Notes under the pieces: generated by a model
Databases searched by the model: none
The model's input: the letters and a program-made list of their open reading frames with translations, nothing else
What the model was told of the DNA's origin: nothing
In this document: in pieces, positions 1 through 5,790 of the stretch
Layout of the letters: every line of letters begins with the position of its first letter
Position numbering within the stretch: the first letter of the stretch is position 1
Made by a program: the position numbers and the translations under genes
Source of the DNA: BRH-c54 sp032251145
GTDB lineage: Bacteria; Bacteroidota; Bacteroidia; Flavobacteriales_E; Vicingaceae
Assembly: GCA_032251145.1 (NCBI GenBank)
Contig: JAVVER010000115.1
Span: forward strand, 1 to 10,547
DNA: 10,547 nt
Direction of reading: 5' to 3'

Positions 1-554
1 CACAACGAATTGGAAGTGCAACCCATTTATGGGAAACTAGTAGTGATTCTCAGCACAATGGAGGTTCGGTTATTTATGGTGATATATTTGGTTCGATAAT
101 ATTTGCTACAATACCTACAGATGCAGCTCCTGCTTCAAGTGGTCAAACTAATATTGCTGATGCAACAGTTAAAGAAAATACTCGTTTATTCATTCATAAA
201 GATGGTAATGTGGGTATTGGAACAACAGCAGTAAATGGAGCTAAACTTTCGGTGGAAGGAATAATTAGAGCAAGAAGAGTATTAGTAAATGCAACACTTT
301 GGGCTGACTACGTTTTTGAACCAACTTATCAATTGATGACCATTAACCAATTAGAAGAATACATAACTACAAACAAACATTTGCCCAATATGCCTACAGC
401 TGAAAATGTAGAAAAGGAAGGAGCTGATTTAGGAGAAATAAACCGTGTGTTAGTTGAAAAAGTAGAAGAATTAACGCTCTACATTATTGCCCTTAATAAA
501 CGTATGGAACAATTGGAAGCAGATAATAAAGTGTTGAAAGGGGAAAGGGAATAG
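1..554 (+). CDS. Tail-fibre-like surface protein, C-terminal part (5' end outside window)
   Basis: The reading frame is open from position 3 to the TAG at 552-554 and gives 183 residues of a protein whose start lies upstream of the window. The first in-frame ATG (210) is internal, because the sequence before it (DGNVGIGTT follows IADATVKENTRLFIHK) continues the same repetitive fold. The motif order GNVGIGTT, VEGIIRAR, WADYVF, then HLPNMPTAENV and GEINRVLVEKVEELTLYII, followed by a leucine/charged C-terminal coiled coil, is the common ending of Bacteroidota proteins annotated as tail-fibre-domain or hypothetical. The GIGTT repeats and terminal coiled coil recall trimeric phage tail fibres, so a surface-exposed trimer is plausible. 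This is family resemblance; no activity is visible. It heads a run of surface-protein genes on the same strand, with 44 bp before the next. Family assignment is fairly firm, function is unknown. Confidence 0.8.
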   Translation, partial: QRIGSATHLWETSSDSQHNGGSVIYGDIFGSIIFATIPTDAAPASSGQTNIADATVKENTRLFIHKDGNVGIGTTAVNGAKLSVEGIIRARRVLVNATLWADYVFEPTYQLMTINQLEEYITTNKHLPNMPTAENVEKEGADLGEINRVLVEKVEELTLYIIALNKRMEQLEADNKVLKGERE

Positions 555-559
555 GCAAA

Positions 560-593
560 TTTACACACTCCCACATTTACGCATTCACACATT
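560..593. repeat. CACATT-rich degenerate intergenic spacer
   Basis: The spacer between the tail-fibre-like gene and the next gene is built from degenerate CACA/CATT units (ttacacactc, ccacattt, gcattcacac, attaa). A related string, attcacacacataacatt, occurs at 8953-8970 just after metH. I recall similar strings in Bacteroidota intergenic regions but cannot check this. No function is assigned. Confidence 0.35.
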
Positions 594-598
594 AATTC

Positions 599-1120
599 AT
601 GAAAAAACTCCTTACCATACTATTATCTCTTTCTTTTCTGCTGCCTATGATGGGACAAAATGATAGTATTAATACAATTAAAAATAAAGTACAAACAAAC
701 ATTGATATTAATCTTTTAAGTGCAGGGCTTAATCTTTCTATACCTGTTAATGCTAATTTAAACAATTCTATATACTTTGGTTTTAATATTGGATATAAAA
801 TAACTCCTTTTTTATATGAACACCCTGAAAGAGATGCAAATGGATATATTGAGATTTTAGGAATTCAAGGAGGTTATGTATATTTAAATAGTTCAAGTTT
901 TCAACTCACGACAGGTGTAAAGGTTGGTTTTCCACTCAGCAATGGAAATATCCCTTATAATAGTCCTTATTATGGAGTTTCATTTCAATTTTATTACAAA
1001 ATATCAAACAAAAGTTTAATAGGAACAAATATTGATTTTGGAGGTATTGCTTTCAAAAACATTCCAATATTTGGTATAGCAAACTCTCTTATTACTTATC
1101 GAATCACAATAGGTAAATAA
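599..1120 (+). CDS. Small exported beta-rich protein, possibly an outer-membrane barrel
   Basis: A 173-residue protein with a clear Sec signal peptide (MKKLLTILLSLSFLLPMMGQ, cleavage probably after Gln20). The mature part alternates polar and hydrophobic residues in short strands such as INLLSAGLNLSIPV, SIYFGFNIGYKI, IQGGYVYL, FQLTTGVKVGFPL, YGVSFQFYYKI and TNIDFGGIAF. These are separated by Asn/Gly/Pro turns, as in a small outer-membrane beta-barrel of eight or so strands. It lacks the terminal aromatic residue of many barrels (it ends in ITIGK), so a periplasmic or surface beta-sandwich is also possible. There are no cysteines and no lipobox. The ATG fits the signal peptide; no Shine-Dalgarno is present, as usual in this phylum. 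It lies 25 bp before the phosphodiesterase gene and may be co-transcribed with it. I do not recognise a named family. Confidence 0.7.
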   Translation: MKKLLTILLSLSFLLPMMGQNDSINTIKNKVQTNIDINLLSAGLNLSIPVNANLNNSIYFGFNIGYKITPFLYEHPERDANGYIEILGIQGGYVYLNSSSFQLTTGVKVGFPLSNGNIPYNSPYYGVSFQFYYKISNKSLIGTNIDFGGIAFKNIPIFGIANSLITYRITIGK

Positions 1121-1145
1121 TATTAATGTATTAAAACAAAAAATC

Positions 1146-3089
1146 ATGAAAAAATTCACACTAACTTACTTAGCATTCTTGTTGTTAACACTTAATGCAC
1201 AAGCCGTAAAAGTAAAATTTACCACAGCCAATATGTCGGTTAATGTAGCTGAGGGTACTATAAGTATTTTTACCTCTTTTGAATTATTTCCCGATGATTT
1301 TGAAAATACCGATTCATTAAATGCTATTGATTTTGTTGATTTTCCCAATTTAAGCTATAATAATATAGTTAGCGTAAGTATAGAAAAAGCGATGTTAAGT
1401 ACTGAAAACACTCCTAATTTCTCACGATTAGCTAATTTTATTATTACGGATAGTACAAATGGTCATCAAATAGATAATGAAATTTTACAAGGAAGTACCT
1501 ATGTTTATCGACTGAGTGTTACGGATAAAAATGGACAAGAGTTTCATTTATTAAATCGAGAATTAACTCCCCAATTAGCCAACCCAACTATTAATTGTGC
1601 TAAATTAAATAATGTGTATCGGTTGGCTGGGCATAATACCTATCAAACTAGTGTTGCTTTTTCTTTATACTTTTCTTTATTTTATACTAGGGTTTTAGAA
1701 TTAGATGTTTGGTCAACTAACAATTCAACAACATGGAATTGGGGTGTCGCACATACTAGCTCAAGCAATAATAATAACTGTAGATCAGGAAATCAGCCCT
1801 TTGGAATTTGTATTGACGAAATAAAAAGATGGCACAATAATCATCCTAATCACGATGTGATTGTTTTATTTATTGATTTAAAAAGTGATTGGAATTATAG
1901 TAAAGGCCAAACTCCCGCTGATTTAGACTTCCGTTTATTGTCTTTAGTGCCTAACCCGGATATGATTTATAAGCCTCGCGATTTAATTGGAAACAACTTT
2001 GGAAATATGCGGGCAGCAGCTCAATTAAACAATTGGCCCAGTATGGGGGATTTAACAGGAAAATTAATGTTTGTGCTTACAGGTGATGGCAGTAGAGTAA
2101 GTGAATATATTGCTGACAGGAGTTTGGATGCCGTGGCTTTTTCTGCTGCTAGAGTAAATAATAATAATGACGTTAATGATTTAACACGTTCAACTCCAAG
2201 TATTGGAATAGGTCTTGAAAATGACATTGTGTTTTATAATATGCAACATTTTTGTAATGTGCCATTTAATATTGGATGTGGAAGTGATGCAAATCTAAAC
2301 ACAGGTTTATTTACTTCTAATTTGAATTATGTAAATAGAACTTATGGAATAGGTACAACTGGTCAGCCTGGTCATTATTCAAATAGTGAGTACAATGAAG
2401 CTATTAATTTTAACATGAACAACATTGCTGTTGGTAATATTGATGGGAATTTTAATCCAGCGGGAAAACCTATAAATGGTATTCAATGGATGCCAGACGT
2501 AACATTTCCTGGGTTAGTAAATAACCACATCTATTCCAATTATCAAAATGTAACTCAAGCAGCGATTAATAATATTGTAGCTAATGGTTTAACAGTAGAA
2601 CCCGATGCTTACTATCGCATGGTAGCTGGAAACAGTATCGATTTACAATCTAATGTGGATATTAAAGAAGGTTCAAATGTTGATATTCGCATAGATGATT
2701 GTCGATACACTAATTACAATCAACGTCAAAATATGCAAACAGGAGAACAACTTACACAAGAAGAAATAGATGCCATGATGCACCAGCTCAACAAAGAACT
2801 ATACGGTTACCAACCTGAAAGTGAAAAAGAAATTATACACTTAACTGTTTATCCCAATCCTACCAGTAATTTAATAAACATTAGCTACACTCAATTTTTG
2901 TCATTGCCTAGTACTTTTACATTATTTGATATTACAGGAAGAATAGTAAAAACTCAAAACTATACCCCACAAAATGAAGGAAAACAACAAATTAGTTTTA
3001 GTGTTGCCCAATTAAAAGAAGGCACCTATTTTTATACCTTACAAGTGGGAGAGCAAACATACAACGGTAAAGTAATGAAAATAAAATAA
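1146..3089 (+). CDS. Secreted PI-PLC-like phosphodiesterase with T9SS sorting domain
   Basis: A 647-residue protein with a signal peptide at about residues 1-20 (ending in LNAQA). The catalytic region, about 150-450, resembles the PI-PLC X domain. It has the general-base histidine in GHNTY (His163), the ELDVW box (Glu185, Asp187) matching the calcium-ligand ELD of eukaryotic and Ca-dependent bacterial PLCs, a second histidine in VAHTSS (His203), and VIVLFIDLK (Asp244, Lys246). Residues 566-647 form a T9SS type A sorting domain (LTVYPNPTSN, FDITGRIV, LKEGTYFYTLQVG), which implies export across the outer membrane and surface attachment or release. By family, the substrate would be a phosphoinositide, a GPI anchor or another phosphodiester; the substrate cannot be read from sequence. 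Residues 21-150 form an uncharacterised N-terminal domain. The region between catalytic core and tail is Asn-rich. The next gene follows after 5 bp, so the two are probably co-transcribed. Fold confidence is good, substrate is unknown. Confidence 0.82.
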   Translation: MKKFTLTYLAFLLLTLNAQAVKVKFTTANMSVNVAEGTISIFTSFELFPDDFENTDSLNAIDFVDFPNLSYNNIVSVSIEKAMLSTENTPNFSRLANFIITDSTNGHQIDNEILQGSTYVYRLSVTDKNGQEFHLLNRELTPQLANPTINCAKLNNVYRLAGHNTYQTSVAFSLYFSLFYTRVLELDVWSTNNSTTWNWGVAHTSSSNNNNCRSGNQPFGICIDEIKRWHNNHPNHDVIVLFIDLKSDWNYSKGQTPADLDFRLLSLVPNPDMIYKPRDLIGNNFGNMRAAAQLNNWPSMGDLTGKLMFVLTGDGSRVSEYIADRSLDAVAFSAARVNNNNDVNDLTRSTPSIGIGLENDIVFYNMQHFCNVPFNIGCGSDANLNTGLFTSNLNYVNRTYGIGTTGQPGHYSNSEYNEAINFNMNNIAVGNIDGNFNPAGKPINGIQWMPDVTFPGLVNNHIYSNYQNVTQAAINNIVANGLTVEPDAYYRMVAGNSIDLQSNVDIKEGSNVDIRIDDCRYTNYNQRQNMQTGEQLTQEEIDAMMHQLNKELYGYQPESEKEIIHLTVYPNPTSNLINISYTQFLSLPSTFTLFDITGRIVKTQNYTPQNEGKQQISFSVAQLKEGTYFYTLQVGEQTYNGKVMKIK

Positions 3090-3094
3090 TACAC

Positions 3095-4348
3095 ATGAAA
3101 ACAATTTTATTCCTTTTGACAGTCTTTACTCCTTCTCTCATTATTGCTCAAAACACAGCTATTCCTGATTCTAATTTTGAACAAGCATTGATTGATGTAT
3201 GGCTTGATTCTCCTCCACTTAATGGAAGTGTTCCTACTGCTAATATTGATACAGTTACTGTTTTGTATATTACAAATAAAAATATTACTAATTTAACGGG
3301 TATAGAAGATTTTATTGCTATTACTGAGATTCATGCAAATCATAATCAATTAACAAACCTTAATCTTTCTCAGAATCCAGCTTTGAAGGTGCTTAATTGC
3401 TTAAACAATCAACTTACTTCTATAAATATAACTCAAAACAGTCAGTTAACTTCGTTAGAATGTAGTTATAATCAACTTACCTCCTTAGACGTAACCCAAA
3501 ATACGGGACTAATTTATTTATCATTTAACAATAATCAAATTTCTAATATAGATGTTACACAAAATAATAACTTAGAATGGTTAGCTTGTTCAAATAATCA
3601 GCTTTCTACTTTAAATACCAATCAAAACTCTTTGCTCAAATGGTTATACTGTGATTATAATCAATTAGCTAGTATTAATTTAACGCAGAACCCACTTTTA
3701 GATCAGATTGTATGCGAAAACAACAATATCAGTAGTTTAGATTTATCACAAAATAACATTGTTACATGGGTTGTATGCGATAGCAACCAATTAACCAATT
3801 TAAATGTAACGCAAAATATATTATTAGAGCATTTTACATGTAGTAGCAATCAAATAACAAGTTTGGATGTTTCTCAAAATACTGCTTTGGATGTTTTTTA
3901 TTGTCATAACAATCAGCTTACCTGTTTAAATATAAAAAATGGTACTAATTCTAATTTATATGATTTCGCTGCTATTAACAATCCCAATCTAACTTGTATT
4001 GAAGTTGATAATGTGGGTTGGTCAAATGCTAATTGGTTATATATTGACCCTCAAACATCTTTTAGTACAAATTGTCCTAACTCATGTCTTGTGGGGATAG
4101 AAGAAAACAGTTTATCCAACCTATCTCTTTTCCCTAACCCAACCACAGGTAATTTCACCATTACCCAATTAGAACAATTTGCAGACGGCAACATTAAAAT
4201 CATCAATTTAATGGGGCAGGTTATTTTTTCTCAATCTATTCAAAACCACCAAATGAGTGTTAACTTATCAGAATACAATAAAGGCATTTATTTGGTTAAA
4301 ATAAGTTCAGATAAAGAGCAAGTGATAGAAAAAATAGTGTTGGAGTAG
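3095..4348 (+). CDS. Secreted leucine-rich-repeat protein with T9SS sorting domain
   Basis: A 417-residue protein. Residues 1-19 are a signal peptide (ending IIAQ). An N-terminal cap (IPDSNFEQALID, then NITNLTGIEDF) resembles the start of internalin-like LRR proteins. From residue 84 to 272 there are nine consecutive 21-residue repeats without a gap, consensus NQLTSLDVTQNxxLxxLxCxx, plus a degenerate tenth (NQLTCLNIKNG). Eight of the nine full repeats have Cys at position 19 and the third has Phe there. Residues 343-417 are a T9SS sorting domain (LSLFPNPTTGN, INLMGQVI, YNKGIYLVKI, ending KIVLE). The expected role is a surface or secreted binding protein for protein or glycan ligands; no enzyme motif is present. 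It directly follows the phosphodiesterase gene (5 bp), suggesting joint expression and export by the same T9SS machinery. Architecture is certain, ligand is unknown. Confidence 0.88.
   Translation: MKTILFLLTVFTPSLIIAQNTAIPDSNFEQALIDVWLDSPPLNGSVPTANIDTVTVLYITNKNITNLTGIEDFIAITEIHANHNQLTNLNLSQNPALKVLNCLNNQLTSINITQNSQLTSLECSYNQLTSLDVTQNTGLIYLSFNNNQISNIDVTQNNNLEWLACSNNQLSTLNTNQNSLLKWLYCDYNQLASINLTQNPLLDQIVCENNNISSLDLSQNNIVTWVVCDSNQLTNLNVTQNILLEHFTCSSNQITSLDVSQNTALDVFYCHNNQLTCLNIKNGTNSNLYDFAAINNPNLTCIEVDNVGWSNANWLYIDPQTSFSTNCPNSCLVGIEENSLSNLSLFPNPTTGNFTITQLEQFADGNIKIINLMGQVIFSQSIQNHQMSVNLSEYNKGIYLVKISSDKEQVIEKIVLE
3344..3910 (+). repeat. Nine tandem 63-bp LRR-coding units
   Basis: This segment encodes the nine full 21-residue leucine-rich repeats. 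The period is exactly 63 bp. Unit boundaries recur at variants of aatcaactta or aatcaatta (Asn-Gln-Leu). Units have diverged strongly at the DNA level, so recent tandem expansion is unlikely. Confidence 0.85.
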
Positions 4349-4408
4349 GGAAAAATCATTTTTATTTATCTCTTTAATTATTTTTGAAAACTGATTTTTA
4401 ACAAAAAA

Positions 4409-4439
4409 TTGTAAGGCATTAAAATCTTACTTATTTTTG
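4409..4439 (+). promoter_or_regulatory. Bacteroidota-type promoter for the met leader
   Basis: TTG at 4409-4411 and TATTTTTG at 4432-4439 are separated by 20 bp. They match the Bacteroidota primary-sigma consensus of an upstream TTG and a TAnnTTTG box near -7. Transcription would start around 4445, leaving about 40 nt before the riboswitch. The rest of 4349-4431 is A/T-rich with only a weak A-T hairpin near 4352-4365, so I see no convincing terminator for the LRR gene. Confidence 0.65.
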
Positions 4440-4469
4440 TACTTACGTTCTTTAGAAATAAAATTGTCT

Positions 4470-4484
4470 GCACGGACTCCGTGC
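4470..4484 (+). other. Short leader hairpin abutting riboswitch P1
   Basis: GCACGG at 4470-4475 pairs with CCGTGC at 4479-4484 across a 3-nt ACT loop. Its last base is also the first base of P1 of the riboswitch, and a two-pair extension of P1 (4482-4483 with 4608-4609) would compete with it. It may stack on the aptamer or be an independent palindromic repeat. Confidence 0.5.
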
Positions 4485-4607
4485 TTATCAAGAAAGGTGG
4501 AGGGAATAGGCCCTGCGAAACCTTGGCAACCAACTATAAGCTCCGATAGCTATCGGAGTTGGAAAATCGGTGCTAAATCCTATCTCGTTAAATCGGGAAA
4601 AGATAAG
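4484..4607 (+). ncRNA. SAM-I (S-box) riboswitch aptamer
   Basis: The strand reads CTTATCAAGAAAGGTGGAGG, then GGCCCTGCGAAACCTTGGCAACC, then GGTGCTAAATCC and finally AAAGATAAG, the hallmark blocks of the S-box aptamer, in order and spacing. P1 is 4484-4489 with 4602-4607 and can extend by two pairs. P2 is AAGG 4494-4497 with CCTT 4521-4524, and GGG 4502-4504 with CCC 4511-4513. P3 covers about 4530-4562 and contains an 18-nt perfect palindrome (4541-4558). P4 is TCTCG 4583-4587 with CGGGA 4594-4598. By family, S-adenosylmethionine binding stabilises P1. The element sits directly before both methionine synthase genes, the end-product logic expected for this class. Confidence 0.95.
4541..4558. 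repeat. 18-bp perfect palindrome forming riboswitch P3
   Basis: CTCCGATAG is followed directly by its reverse complement CTATCGGAG. In RNA it makes a 7-bp stem with an AGCT loop and lengthens the variable P3 arm. From memory, palindromes of the form CCGATAGCTATCGG are scattered in Bacteroidota genomes, so this may be a small mobile palindrome that landed where the aptamer tolerates it. Confidence 0.7.
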
Positions 4608-4641
4608 TAGAAAAATATAAAAGAAAACCCTTCTGCTTATC
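4602..4641 (+). promoter_or_regulatory. Antiterminator of the SAM riboswitch
   Basis: Bases 4602-4612 (GATAAGTAGAA) can pair over 11 consecutive positions with 4631-4641 (TTCTGCTTATC), ten Watson-Crick pairs and one G-U. The left strand contains the 3' strand of P1, and the right strand contains the inner half of the terminator's 5' arm plus its loop. It therefore excludes both P1 and the terminator. This is the expected ligand-free, transcription-on structure. Confidence 0.85.
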
Positions 4642-4664
4642 CAAACAGAAGGGTTTTTGTTTTA
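4624..4664 (+). terminator. Intrinsic terminator of the SAM riboswitch
   Basis: AAAACCCTTCTG (4624-4635) pairs with CAGAAGGGTTTT (4646-4657) to give a 12-bp stem with a 10-nt loop, followed by a T-rich tract (TTTTTGTTTTA) to 4664. When SAM holds P1 closed, the antiterminator cannot form and this hairpin should stop transcription 6-10 nt before the start codon of the homocysteine-domain gene. Confidence 0.92.
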
Positions 4665-4670
4665 TTGACT

Positions 4671-5669
4671 ATGGCAAATATTAAAGACGAACTCAAAAAA
4701 AGAATATTAGTATTGGATGGTGCAATGGGCACTATGATTCAACAATACAAGCTTACTGAAGAAGATTTTAGAGGTGAACGGTTTAAAAATCATTCTAGTC
4801 CACTAAAAGGGAATAATGATATTCTTTCTATTACCAAACCTGAAGTAATTAAAGCCATTCACAGCAAATACTTAGAAGCGGGAGCTGACATTATAGAAAC
4901 GAACTCTTTTGGAAGTACTTCTGTTGCCCAAGAAGATTACCAATTGCAAGATGCAGTTTATGATATCAACTATGCTTGTGCTAAAATTGCCAAAGAAGTG
5001 GCTGAAGAATTCACAAAAAAAACACCCGAAAAACCTCGTTTTGTAGCAGGTTCCATTGGTCCAACTACCAAATTAGCTTCCATGTCGCCTGATGTAAATG
5101 ATCCTGGCTATAGAAATATTTCTTTTGATGAATTACGTATTGCTTTTAAAGAACAAGCTAAAGGATTAATTGAAGGCGGCTCCGATTTGTTATTGGTTGA
5201 AACCATTACCGATACATTAAACGCTAAAGCAGCATTGTTGGCTATCAACGAGATTCAGCAAGAATTAAATACCAATTTACCTGTAATGATTTCAGGAACT
5301 ATAACTGATGCCAGTGGACGTACACTTTCAGGACAAACTACTGAAGCTTTTTTAATTTCTGTTCAGCATTCCAAACCGTTAAGTATAGGCTTAAATTGTG
5401 CTTTAGGAGCAGCAGCTCTTCGCCCTTATTTGCAAGTACTGCGTAATAAATCTGACTTTTTTGTTTCAGCACATCCCAATGCAGGTTTACCTAACGAAAT
5501 GGGCGAATATGATGAAAGTCCCGAACAAATGGCTGCACAAATTAAAGTGTTCTTAGATGAAGGTTTAGTAGATATAGTTGGTGGTTGTTGCGGAACAACT
5601 CCAGAACATATAAAAGCCATTGCTGAATTGGTAGCCTCCCCAACCCCTCCGAAGGAGGGGCTTTGCTAA
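4671..5669 (+). CDS. Methionine synthase, homocysteine-binding (Zn) half
   Basis: A 332-residue homocysteine S-methyltransferase module matching the N-terminal domain of cobalamin-dependent MetH. Visible are the opening LDGAMGTMIQ, the loop IIETNSFGST, SIGPTTK, and the three zinc-ligand cysteines: one in GLNCALGA (Cys243) and the pair in GGCCGTT (Cys306, Cys307). Zinc activates the thiol of homocysteine, which accepts the methyl group from methylcobalamin carried by the downstream protein. The first ATG is chosen; an in-frame TTG two codons earlier lies against the terminator T-tract and is less likely. Expression should depend on the SAM riboswitch. Oddity: the last dozen codons (VASPTPPKEGLC, stop) are encoded by the left-end copy of a GC-rich mobile repeat, so the native C-terminus appears replaced. 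The zinc site is upstream and intact. A gap of 121 bp separates it from its partner gene. Often annotated as homocysteine S-methyltransferase family protein. Confidence 0.93.
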   Translation: MANIKDELKKRILVLDGAMGTMIQQYKLTEEDFRGERFKNHSSPLKGNNDILSITKPEVIKAIHSKYLEAGADIIETNSFGSTSVAQEDYQLQDAVYDINYACAKIAKEVAEEFTKKTPEKPRFVAGSIGPTTKLASMSPDVNDPGYRNISFDELRIAFKEQAKGLIEGGSDLLLVETITDTLNAKAALLAINEIQQELNTNLPVMISGTITDASGRTLSGQTTEAFLISVQHSKPLSIGLNCALGAAALRPYLQVLRNKSDFFVSAHPNAGLPNEMGEYDESPEQMAAQIKVFLDEGLVDIVGGCCGTTPEHIKAIAELVASPTPPKEGLC

Positions 5670-5682
5670 CGCACGAGGCTAC
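5631..5682. repeat. Left-end composite palindrome, copy 1 (end of homocysteine gene)
   Basis: The core 5634-5664 is identical over 31 bp to 7049-7079. It consists of CCTCCCC (5635-5641), AA, CCCCTCC (5644-5650), GAA loop, GGAGGGG (5654-5660) and CTTT, giving a 7-bp GC hairpin plus an unpaired CCTCCCC arm. Here an outer 8-bp inverted repeat, GTAGCCTC (5631-5638) and GAGGCTAC (5675-5682), encloses it. The core has no stop in any of the six frames; the gene's TAA (5667-5669) lies just outside it. Confidence 0.9.
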
Positions 5683-5776
5683 ATGAATAACTAATAATAA
5701 AATGAAAAGAAAATTTTACTTGACATACAAACATTAATCGCCATCTTATTTCCCCCTTCGGGGGATTAAGGGGGCT
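5634..5776. mobile_element. Candidate palindrome-bounded element without a gene
   Basis: Between the two methionine synthase genes, a left-end repeat (5634-5664) and a right-end repeat (5752-5776) face each other in the same order and orientation as the repeats bordering the DUF559 insert in metH. The 87 bp between them (5665-5751) hold no plausible gene. I infer a non-autonomous or decayed form of the same element. That the two ends moved together is not demonstrated; they could be independent palindromes. Confidence 0.5.
5752..5776. repeat. Right-end composite palindrome, copy 1
   Basis: CCCCC (5752-5756), TTC loop, GGGGG (5760-5764), spacer ATTAA, GGGGG (5770-5774), CT. The order hairpin, spacer, extra G-rich arm matches the right edge of the insert in metH (7465-7494), although the arm sequence differs (CCCCC versus CCTCCCC). 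It ends 14 bp before the metH start codon and may influence its translation. Confidence 0.7.
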
Positions 5777-5790
5777 AATAACACTTAACC

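Noticed and set aside
3344..3910. CRISPR-like or minisatellite array
   Set aside because: The 63-bp periodicity is coding, in frame, and explained by the 21-residue leucine-rich repeats; units are diverged with no unique spacers.
4665..4670. TTG start two codons upstream of the homocysteine gene ATG
   Set aside because: The TTG abuts the terminator T-tract, and the ATG at 4671 gives the normal N-terminus (MANIKDELKK).
5634..5664. Intrinsic terminator after the homocysteine gene
   Set aside because: The hairpin is GC-rich, but only a CTTT follows, not a T-tract, and the identical sequence is transcribed and translated inside metH.
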